NCBI GenBank assembly: GCA_018694455.1
Contig: JABHNP010000242.1
Location: 1-14,744 of the forward strand
DNA: 14,744 nt
Origin: Planctomycetaceae bacterium
Lineage (GTDB): Bacteria; Planctomycetota; Planctomycetia; Pirellulales; UBA1268
Reading direction: 5' to 3'
How positions within the stretch are numbered: position 1 is the stretch's first letter; every line of letters starts with the position of its first letter. A model generated the notes under the pieces. It was given only the letters and a program-made list of their open reading frames with translations, ran no database searches and had not been told where the DNA came from. The position numbers were made by a program, and so were the translations under genes. Below are positions 6,334 to 12,541 of the stretch, one piece after another.

Positions 6334-7716
6334 ATGTCAGGAAAAACTGAAGAAACAAAAACAGTTGGAACTCAGAGGGATGTCGGGAGTCTATCGCCGC
6401 CATCACCGGCAGAACGTAGCCGACTCACGAAATGTTTCACCACGGGGTCGGATAACCTGCGGAAAGGTAATTATGACTATGCCGTTGAGTTATTTGGGAG
6501 TTGCGTGACGGGGGATCCAGGAAGTGCAATTTATCTTCAAGGATTTTTGGAAGCACTATCCAAAAAGTATAGTGGAAAGAAAAAAGGTGGGCTTGCGTCT
6601 CTGCTGTCTGCTGGAAGCCGTGGCAGTCTGAAGCGTCTCCTTGCTAGTGGAAAGACTAGAGAGGCTATTAAGGTAGGCCTCGACATTCTTAAAAAAGATC
6701 CATTTGATATTGCATGTATCCTAAGTTTAGCTGAAACGTGTGGTTCAGTGAATTGTCTCGATACGCAGGGGCTATTTCTTCGTCGAGCACTTGATGTCGC
6801 ACCGAAAGACATAGCAGTAAACAGGCACTGTGCAAATTATAAAGAGCGATTGGGGGAATACGACCAAGCAATATCCTGTTGGCAGCGGCTTGCTGGGACA
6901 AAAAGTGTGCAGGAAGAAGCTGAGCGTGAGATTGCCCGGCTCAGTGTGGAGAAAACTCGACAAAAACTTGAAAATCGTGGAGTGAGCCAGAAAGAAGACA
7001 GTGGTGTTACTCCGCTGGAACAACTGCAAAAAAAATTAGCTGCGTCACCGACTGATTCTGAGACTGCCTTTGAGTTGGCCGATTTGCTTGAACGAGAAGC
7101 TTCAATAGAAGAAGCAGAAAAAGTACTGGTTAATGTTTTGGCTGCTTCAGGCAATGACCTCAAGGTTCGAGAGCATCTTGAGGATAGGCAGATTCGGTGG
7201 GCAAAACGTAAAGTTATGCTTGCAGAAAAGCAGGTGCAAAACACGGACAGTGAAGGAAATAGGGAAACATTAGATCGATTAAGAACTGCTCTTGTAAAAC
7301 AAGAAATTGATATTTTCGCTGCTCGAGTAGAAAGATACCCAGATAACGTTGCTTGGAAGTTTGAGCTGGCTATACGACTAAAAACTTCTGGTAGCCCCGC
7401 TGAGGCGATTAAATATTTTCAGCAAGTACAGATAGACTCACGTCGCCGCGGGGCAGTAGCTCTTGAGTTGGGGGAGTGCTTTCAAAAAATTAAACAATAT
7501 CCACTCGCCATGAGGAACTATCAGGCGGCAGTAGAAAGCTTGGGAGAACGAGAGATAGAGTTGCGAAAAAGAGCTTTGTATAGAGCAGGTGTTTTGGCTG
7601 CAGCCATGAAAGACAGAGATGCAGCGTTGAAGTTTTTGTCGAATCTTGCTGAGATTGATTTCGGTTACCGCGATGTGGCACAGCGTCTCGAAAAATTAAA
7701 CGCGGAAGATGCTTAA
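6334..7716 (+). CDS. TPR-repeat protein of unknown specific role
   Basis: The 460-residue product looks like a helical tetratricopeptide-repeat scaffold. Repeat-like segments are visible near residues 35-65 (NLRKGNYDYAVELF), 104-160, 164-190 (LGEYDQAISCWQRL), 233-270, 335-365 (PAEAIKYFQQV) and 377-405 (KQYPLAMRNYQAAV). Each has the small/large residue pattern of TPR helices. A lysine- and glycine-rich patch (KYSGKKKGG) near residue 80 interrupts the first repeats, and residues 195-230 are highly charged and may form a coiled coil. No signal peptide or membrane segment is seen, so it is probably cytoplasmic. The start ATG has AGGA only three bases upstream, a short spacing. Such proteins bind partners; no partner can be inferred. 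It precedes rpsT on the same strand by about 150 bases. Confidence 0.82.
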   Translation: MSGKTEETKTVGTQRDVGSLSPPSPAERSRLTKCFTTGSDNLRKGNYDYAVELFGSCVTGDPGSAIYLQGFLEALSKKYSGKKKGGLASLLSAGSRGSLKRLLASGKTREAIKVGLDILKKDPFDIACILSLAETCGSVNCLDTQGLFLRRALDVAPKDIAVNRHCANYKERLGEYDQAISCWQRLAGTKSVQEEAEREIARLSVEKTRQKLENRGVSQKEDSGVTPLEQLQKKLAASPTDSETAFELADLLEREASIEEAEKVLVNVLAASGNDLKVREHLEDRQIRWAKRKVMLAEKQVQNTDSEGNRETLDRLRTALVKQEIDIFAARVERYPDNVAWKFELAIRLKTSGSPAEAIKYFQQVQIDSRRRGAVALELGECFQKIKQYPLAMRNYQAAVESLGEREIELRKRALYRAGVLAAAMKDRDAALKFLSNLAEIDFGYRDVAQRLEKLNAEDA

Positions 7717-7763
7717 GGGATTGCTTTTCTGTCCGTACATTCGGGAAACCCTCTGATTGTGCT

Positions 7764-7799
7764 TGTTTTGTCAGGGCACTGGCGGAATTGTGTTTTGTC
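7764..7799 (+). repeat. Nine-base direct repeat upstream of rpsT
   Basis: TGTTTTGTC occurs at 7764-7772 and again at 7791-7799, each followed by A/G then GG, with a 27-base period. The pair lies 66-101 bases before the rpsT start, in a plausible promoter region. It could be a pair of binding sites, but the repeat is short and T-rich. Confidence 0.25.
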
Positions 7800-7864
7800 G
7801 GGTAATTTAGTGGAATAGATAAGTATTTGAGTCCAGTTCCTAATCAAGTCGAGGAATGACAGTA

Positions 7865-8140
7865 ATGCCTCATTCGGCAAGTGCAAAAAAACGATTGCGT
7901 CAAAATGTTCGAAGCCGTGACCGCAACCGAGCTGTGAAGTCGGAAATGAAAACCGCAATCCGTAAGGTACTGGATGCAATTTCTGAGAAAGACGTTGCTG
8001 CAGCAAAGAGTCTTTTTAATTCGGTTGCTAAAAAAGCTGACCGAGCAGCGACGTCTAAGATGATTCACAAAAATAAGGCAGCTAGAATCAAGTCAAGGCT
8101 CTCTGCCCGAATTGTTGCCGCACAGTCAGTGACAGACTGA
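7865..8140 (+). CDS. rpsT: Small ribosomal subunit protein S20
   Basis: S20 (bS20) is a primary 16S rRNA binding protein of the 30S subunit. The product of 91 residues begins MPHSASAKKRLRQN, the hallmark N-terminus of the family, and continues as a lysine/arginine-rich three-helix protein ending with IKSRLSARIVAA near residues 76-87. Another in-frame ATG lies nine bases earlier at 7856, but GAGG at 7851-7854 is ten bases from the chosen start and only one base from the earlier one, so the later ATG is preferred. It follows the TPR gene and converges with pyrK, whose stop is 34 bases away. Confidence 0.95.
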   Translation: MPHSASAKKRLRQNVRSRDRNRAVKSEMKTAIRKVLDAISEKDVAAAKSLFNSVAKKADRAATSKMIHKNKAARIKSRLSARIVAAQSVTD

Positions 8141-8174
8141 GACTTGGCCGAAAGTGCCACGTGGGGTAAGGATT

Positions 8175-9077
8175 TCAAACCATAGCACCCCAGTCAATGC
8201 TTTGACTGTCGAATACAGGACCCTCGATACAGGTTCTTCGGTAGTCCCAACTCCCTTCTCTATCGATGATGGGTGCAACGCAACTAAAGCAAATTCCAAT
8301 CCCACACGCCATTGGCGTTTCGAGTGAAACCTGGCACTTGAAGGAGCGGTCGGCTGTCCACTTTGCGACAGCAGCCATCATTCCTTCAGGTCCGCAGCAG
8401 GCGATTGCAGGTGGTTCATTTTTTGGGAAAATCTTTTCTTTCTCCATGTTGTCAAGGAGATCAACAACCGTTCCACGATGCCCCCTTGAACCGTCAAGTG
8501 TTGCCAATCGGACTTGCATGCCATGATTCACAAAGTCTTCAGTGTGTCCGAAAAAATTGGCGTGTCGTGCACCCCAGCAGAACGTAACGTGGCCGGAAGG
8601 AACCTTTGCTAAGAAATCACGACCTAGCATGAGAAGTGCCGTCTGTCCGATTCCACCAGCTACCAGAACAAGATGTTTCACGGCTGGATTTTGGAAACTG
8701 TTGCCGAGGGGACCCCAGAGTGAGACACTGTCGCCCGGCCGAAGGTTGGTCAACGCAGTTGTGAACTTACCGGCTACTGCGTAAATAAAATCAACAAATT
8801 TCTGATTACTACCGTCAGTGGGTGCAGGTGTTTGTTGCCAGTGTTCAGGTATTTGGTCATTCCTAAATACGTCATATACAGCCAGAGGACGGGCAAGAAG
8901 TGGGTCGTTCTGATTGGCAAGACGAACCATCGCAAATTGGCCCGGGCGAGCTGACTCAGCAAGGCGGGGGCAGTCAATTCGAATCCGCCATGTCGATTCA
9001 GCGATTTGCTCGTGAGCAACGATTTCTGCCTGCTGGTAGAGGGGTGTGCATGAGGGACTAGGGGATGACATGTGCAT
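8175..9077 (-). CDS. pyrK: Dihydroorotate dehydrogenase electron-transfer subunit (PyrK-like)
   Basis: PyrK passes electrons from the FMN of dihydroorotate dehydrogenase type B, through a 2Fe-2S cluster and FAD, to NAD+ in pyrimidine synthesis. The 300-residue product shows the ferredoxin-reductase layout. RPGQFAMVRL (44-53) and ARPLAVYD (62-69) mark the FAD domain. GGIGQTALL (141-149) is the nucleotide-binding loop, and CCGPEGM (227-233) follows. Four cluster cysteines are C258, C263, C266 and C283. It is longer than the usual ~260, with an N-terminal lead of about 15 residues and an insert around 71-92. No pyrD gene adjoins it, so the partner must lie elsewhere and a related oxidoreductase role remains possible. 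The ATG at 9077 lacks a clear Shine-Dalgarno; an ATG at residue 3 is equally possible. It is the last gene of the minus-strand run starting near 11827. Confidence 0.85.
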   Translation of the reverse strand: MHMSSPSPSCTPLYQQAEIVAHEQIAESTWRIRIDCPRLAESARPGQFAMVRLANQNDPLLARPLAVYDVFRNDQIPEHWQQTPAPTDGSNQKFVDFIYAVAGKFTTALTNLRPGDSVSLWGPLGNSFQNPAVKHLVLVAGGIGQTALLMLGRDFLAKVPSGHVTFCWGARHANFFGHTEDFVNHGMQVRLATLDGSRGHRGTVVDLLDNMEKEKIFPKNEPPAIACCGPEGMMAAVAKWTADRSFKCQVSLETPMACGIGICFSCVAPIIDREGSWDYRRTCIEGPVFDSQSIDWGAMV

Positions 9078-9139
9078 AGTGCTTTTGCTACCTAAATTTT
9101 TTTACTCTCACCACGTTCTTTATTACTTGAAACGCTGCT

Positions 9140-10177
9140 CTAGCGAGTCCTTTTTCTCCATGAGGATGCCTTCCCAGGGCGTTTGGGTCGTCGCCTGACG
9201 CCTTGTCCCTCGGGTCGACGGCCTGCTTCGACGTCAAAATTTTCTCGGTTTGCCCGTGATCTACCACCGTACATCCTTTTTGGGGCATTTGTTCGAGGTT
9301 TTGGAGAGCGATTTTCACCCATCGCAGCAGTTGCAGCCTGCCGTAATCTCTCAATCTCCTCCCAGCTGAGTTTCCGCCATTGGCCAGGGAGAAGGTTTCC
9401 AAGAGTTAAATCACCTACTGCTATTCGTTTGAGTTGCTGTACCTTATGACCAAGGGATGCCAGCATTCTTCGAATCTCACGATTACGCCCCTCGTCAAGA
9501 ACCATCTCAAGGACGGTGCTCTGTTTGTGCTGGGAGCGAACAGTTACCCTCTTCGCTTGCACGGTAGCTTCTGCGAGGCTGACACCTTGCCTGAGTGATT
9601 CGACTGTCTCTGGTGTTGGAATACCTGCAATTTGAACCAAATATTTTTTTTCAACGCCATATCTTGGATGAGTGAGAAGATTACCAAGTTCACCATCATT
9701 TGTGACAAGAATGAGTCCCTCACTCGCACGATCAAGACGACCAACTGGAAACAACCGTTGATCAGCTGGAACAAGGTCAATCACTCGTGGACGACCAGAT
9801 GGGTCGTAGTTCGTTGTCACAACACCAACCGGTTTGTTGAGCAAATATACGCTTCGGCGAGGATTGGGTAGTCGTTCACCATCGACACGGATTGATTGTC
9901 GAACTGGATCAACTTTCGATCCAAGAGTTGTAACAATCTCGTGATCAACTTCTACACGACCCGATGTAATCAGTTCTTCACATGAGCGGCGGCTGCCAAG
10001 GCCAGCAGCAGCAAGCACTTTCTGAAGCCGTTCAAGGCCATCATCAACATCTCTAAAATTTCGGTTTATTGAGTGTCGGGCCGGAGTTGATCCTGGCCGA
10101 GGAGATGGCTTCCGAGCCAAAGGGCTACTGTGGGTCTGTCTAGCGGCTTTTGATTGACGTCGGGGTAATTGAGACAC
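9140..10177 (-). CDS. RluB/RsuA-family rRNA pseudouridine synthase with basic tails
   Basis: The enzyme isomerises a specific uridine in ribosomal RNA to pseudouridine. The 345-residue product has an S4 RNA-binding domain (about 48-95, with RLQKVLAAAGLGSRR at 50-64), then the catalytic domain with VGRLDRASEGL (145-155) carrying the catalytic aspartate D149, and EGRNREIRRML (229-239), typical of the RsuA/RluB/RluE/RluF group. Arginine-, proline- and lysine-rich tails flank it: residues 1-40 and about 288-345, likely disordered and RNA-binding. Which uridine is modified cannot be read from sequence; RluB-like (23S rRNA) is the best guess. The GTG at 10177 is the only conventional start compatible with a full S4 domain, yet its nearest purine-rich site (GGA) is ten bases away and a hairpin stands just upstream. 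Confidence 0.9.
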   Translation of the reverse strand: MSQLPRRQSKAARQTHSSPLARKPSPRPGSTPARHSINRNFRDVDDGLERLQKVLAAAGLGSRRSCEELITSGRVEVDHEIVTTLGSKVDPVRQSIRVDGERLPNPRRSVYLLNKPVGVVTTNYDPSGRPRVIDLVPADQRLFPVGRLDRASEGLILVTNDGELGNLLTHPRYGVEKKYLVQIAGIPTPETVESLRQGVSLAEATVQAKRVTVRSQHKQSTVLEMVLDEGRNREIRRMLASLGHKVQQLKRIAVGDLTLGNLLPGQWRKLSWEEIERLRQAATAAMGENRSPKPRTNAPKRMYGGRSRANRENFDVEAGRRPEGQGVRRRPKRPGKASSWRKRTR

Positions 10178-10191
10178 AGGAGAAATTTCCA

Positions 10192-10209
10192 GAGGAATTG
10201 TTATTCCTC
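10192..10209 (-). repeat. Perfect hairpin just upstream of the pseudouridine synthase start
   Basis: GAGGAAT (10192-10198) and ATTCCTC (10203-10209) are perfect seven-base complements around a four-base loop. On the minus strand the hairpin ends 14 bases before the GTG at 10177 and begins 17 bases after the lipoprotein stop. The upstream arm contains a ribosome-binding-like GAGGA that the stem would hide. No T-run follows. It might tune translation of the synthase or act as a processing site. Confidence 0.35.
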
Positions 10210-10226
10210 AAGGATACAGCATTCAG

Positions 10227-10484
10227 CTACCGAACGGGTGCCCACCAACGAGATCGTGTAATTTCTGGCACCGGATCAGCAAAATCACGAGGTCGAGCCC
10301 CATCCATGAGAGGCATTCTCAAAACAGATGGTGCGATATCGTCTTGTAAATATGGGTCGAAACGGACCGCTCGCCGTTGCTGCTGTTTTGCCGGGCCCGG
10401 CTGAGTCCAGTCCGGTCGTCCTAGGGCGGCACAACCGGTGCATGCAAAACAACAAATTATCACCATCGTTCGGCTAAACTGCAT
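10227..10484 (-). CDS. Small putative lipoprotein
   Basis: The 85-residue product starts at the ATG at 10484, which has GGAG eight bases upstream. The frame is open 22 codons further (to 10550), but that extension has no such site and would bury the signal. The N-terminus is a short basic lead (SR at residues 4-5), a hydrophobic core (MVIICCFA, 7-14) and a cysteine after TG at residue 18, resembling a lipobox, although the -3 residue is cysteine rather than leucine. The mature part is short and proline-, arginine- and aspartate-rich, with RFDPYLQDDIAP near 39-50 and RSRWWAPVR at the end. No function is recognised. It lies between manA and the pseudouridine synthase on the same strand, with gaps of 95 and 49 bases. 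Confidence 0.75.
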   Translation of the reverse strand: MQFSRTMVIICCFACTGCAALGRPDWTQPGPAKQQQRRAVRFDPYLQDDIAPSVLRMPLMDGARPRDFADPVPEITRSRWWAPVR

Positions 10485-10579
10485 TTTGCTTACTCCAGCA
10501 AAGGCACAGATGCAAAGAATATGAGTCTGAAGTCTAGGGATGCAACTCATTTTTCCAAAGATCGAAAATAAGCCGTTTT

Positions 10580-11584
10580 TTAAGTGTCATCTCTATATTT
10601 CAAAGTGTCCGTTGGCAGAGGGAGCGTAATTCGAAGAAGGTGAGGGCTGTTCTGACCGACTGAGAGGCATGAAAGGCTTTGTGGCTGAAGACTTGCGGGA
10701 AAAAGAGCGCAGTCGCCTCGTTTCAGTGTTGGCAGATTCCAGCCAGAGGGAAGTCGTACTTCACCGGCTAATACAACAATAATTTCACAATAATTGCCGG
10801 CTGTAGACCATGTTCCGGTTGGTAAAACCTCGTCGAAGTAAAAATAAGGACTCTCAACAAGTCGGTGAACAGCAGGGTCTTGTGTCGATATCTTTTTTGT
10901 GAGGGTAACTGGGCCCGTAAAGTGTGTTGCGGCAAGTCCTTCGTTGAGGTGAAGAGCCCTTGGATTATTGTGTTTATCAACCCGGTTCCAATCGAATAAA
11001 CGAAACGTAACATCGCTAGATTGTTGAATCTCAGCTATTACAAGGCCGGCCCCGATTGCGTGGACAGTGCCTGCCGGAATAAATATGCAGTCACCTGCTT
11101 TCGGCTCAATGACATGAAGGGCATCTTCACATCTTCCTGAGGTGATTGCACGTTGCAGTGTCGATTTGTCAATTCCATCACGTAATCCGGCATAAATTTT
11201 GCTCGTGGGTTCAGCTTCGACGACATACCATGCTTCAGTTTTACCTCTGTCTGGAGGTGTTCTCTTCGAAGCTTCTTTATCGTCAGGGTGAACCTGCACG
11301 GAGAGTACTTGGTGGGCATCTAGAAATTTAAATAAAAGTGGAAAAGTGCTTGGTGTAGATATGCCTGTGATTGAAAACGAGTCTTCTTGCATTAGCCCGC
11401 CGAGAGTTCTTCCTGCGAGAGGGCCGTATCGGACAATGCTTTGATCGTCTCCACGATCAACGATTTCCCATGATTCGGCGTAGGGGCCGGCGTGCTCTAA
11501 TTCACGGCCAAGCAAACTCTGGAAACGGCGTCCGCCCCACAGATATTGTCGGTATAGAGGGCGGAAAATCAGTGGAGTGAACAT
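10580..11584 (-). CDS. manA: Class I mannose-6-phosphate isomerase
   Basis: This zinc enzyme interconverts mannose 6-phosphate and fructose 6-phosphate, linking glycolysis to mannose-containing polymers and nucleotide sugars. The 334-residue length fits the shorter bacterial ManA form. The metal ligands are visible: Q97 and H99 in SVQVHPDD (95-102), E117 in GKTEAWYV (114-121), and H175 in PAGTVHAIG (170-178). DVTFRLFDWNR (191-201) is another conserved family segment. The C-terminal cupin-like part (about 250-334) is less conserved, as usual. The ATG at 11584 lacks a strong Shine-Dalgarno sequence but gives the expected N-terminus (FRPLYRQYLWGG). The gene follows a mini membrane gene by 72 bases. 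Some family members prefer other sugar phosphates, so the substrate is inferred. Confidence 0.93.
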   Translation of the reverse strand: MFTPLIFRPLYRQYLWGGRRFQSLLGRELEHAGPYAESWEIVDRGDDQSIVRYGPLAGRTLGGLMQEDSFSITGISTPSTFPLLFKFLDAHQVLSVQVHPDDKEASKRTPPDRGKTEAWYVVEAEPTSKIYAGLRDGIDKSTLQRAITSGRCEDALHVIEPKAGDCIFIPAGTVHAIGAGLVIAEIQQSSDVTFRLFDWNRVDKHNNPRALHLNEGLAATHFTGPVTLTKKISTQDPAVHRLVESPYFYFDEVLPTGTWSTAGNYCEIIVVLAGEVRLPSGWNLPTLKRGDCALFPASLQPQSLSCLSVGQNSPHLLRITLPLPTDTLKYRDDT

Positions 11585-11656
11585 GGCTGATATCTATCGA
11601 CAAGATGAATGAAAATTAAAACACAAGATGGCATCGAGGTTGTACCAAAACGGTGC

Positions 11657-11827
11657 TCAGGGTTGACCATAGCCATCGAGGATACGCCCGATGCCAAAAA
11701 GACACACGGATACAACTAACACCATCAACATCTGTCCAAGAGAAATGGCATGGTTGAGTTCGAGGATTATTGCAAATGCTGGAAGAATTAAACCGAGACG
11801 TTGACCGATTTGTCCGATGAGCCTCAT
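11657..11827 (-). CDS. 56-residue membrane protein
   Basis: Reading the minus strand from the ATG at 11827 gives 56 residues beginning MRLIGQIGQRLG and ending with a TGA at 11657-11659. Two hydrophobic stretches are seen, about residues 11-24 (LGLILPAFAIILEL) and 29-49 (with LMVLVVSVCLFGIG), around the short turn NHAIS, followed by RILDGYGQP. The positive N-terminus and hairpin pattern suggest a small inner-membrane protein. A longer frame overlaps it in another phase (11616-11837), but that product is rich in Arg, Ser, Cys and His without recognisable order. The ribosome site is weak (GGAAAAG about ten bases upstream). It precedes manA in the same direction; its function is unknown. Confidence 0.65.
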   Translation of the reverse strand: MRLIGQIGQRLGLILPAFAIILELNHAISLGQMLMVLVVSVCLFGIGRILDGYGQP

Positions 11828-12010
11828 TTCGCTGCACTTTTCCAGATTTATGGGTGGGGGTGAATCAAATGTATTTATTTGAGAATACTGCGGTGATACT
11901 AAAACAACCGTTAATTTACAGCGAGGGCTTGTGTCGTGTCGCTATCTGGCAATACTGCGAGAGGTAAAAAAGCACCGCTTTCCAGTTTAGTTTAGATCAA
12001 GGAGTCTCTC

Positions 12011-12541
12011 ATGACGAATCATCGCTCTAATGCAGTAACTTTTAAAGGCAATCCGCTGACACTCGTTGGTGACGAATTGGTGCCTGGAGCGAAGGCCCCA
12101 GATTTTGATCTCGTCTGCTATGGGCCGGATGGCATGCAGCACATCAAACGAGATGATTTCACTGGAAAGCCATTGATCGTAAGTGTCGTGCCGTCTCTTG
12201 ACACACCAGTGTGTCAAATTCAAACAAAAACGTTTAATTCACGAGTTGCTGCTTTAGGTGACAAGATAGGTGCACTCACGGTAAGCCTTGACTTGCCATT
12301 TGCTATGAATCGCTTTTGTGGTGCCGAGTCGATAGAATCGATGAAAAACGGAAGCGATTATATGGATCGTAATTTCGGGCAGAATTGGGGCGTGCTCATC
12401 GATGAATTAAAAATTCTTGCAAGGGCAGTATTTGTTCTTGATAGCGAAGGCGTCATTCAGTACGCCGAGATCGTGCCAGAGGTTGCAGACGAGCCGGACT
12501 ACGAGGCAGCAGCAGCGGCAGTGCAGAAATTGTTAGCTTAA
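12011..12541 (+). CDS. tpx: Thiol peroxidase, atypical 2-Cys peroxiredoxin
   Basis: Tpx reduces hydrogen peroxide and alkyl hydroperoxides using thioredoxin. The 176-residue protein begins with the family's N-terminal hairpin (VTFKGNPLTLVG, 9-20), then GAKAPDFDL (26-34). The active site is PSLDTPVCQIQT (61-72), with peroxidatic cysteine C68 and T65. The resolving cysteine C103 lies in NRFCGAES (100-107), 35 residues later, as expected for Tpx. The ATG at 12011 is preceded by AAGGAG six bases upstream, the best ribosome site in the window, consistent with high expression. Its stop overlaps that of alaS by four bases in convergent orientation. The 183-base gap upstream separates it from the mini membrane gene on the other strand. 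Confidence 0.96.
   Translation: MTNHRSNAVTFKGNPLTLVGDELVPGAKAPDFDLVCYGPDGMQHIKRDDFTGKPLIVSVVPSLDTPVCQIQTKTFNSRVAALGDKIGALTVSLDLPFAMNRFCGAESIESMKNGSDYMDRNFGQNWGVLIDELKILARAVFVLDSEGVIQYAEIVPEVADEPDYEAAAAAVQKLLA

Noticed and set aside
7856..7864. Earlier ATG start for rpsT
   Set aside because: GAGG is only one base from it, whereas the ATG at 7865 has proper spacing and gives the family-typical N-terminus.
8157..8164. CCACGTGG palindrome between rpsT and pyrK
   Set aside because: Eight bases with no loop or T-run, expected by chance and not in a promoter position for either converging gene.
10485..10550. 22-codon N-terminal extension of the small lipoprotein
   Set aside because: It would place the hydrophobic signal and lipobox-like cysteine internally; the ATG at 10484 has a good Shine-Dalgarno sequence.
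11616..11837. 73-residue minus-strand frame
   Set aside because: Its product is a disordered mix of Arg, Ser, Cys and His with no domain, while another phase of the same DNA encodes a coherent small membrane protein at 11657-11827.
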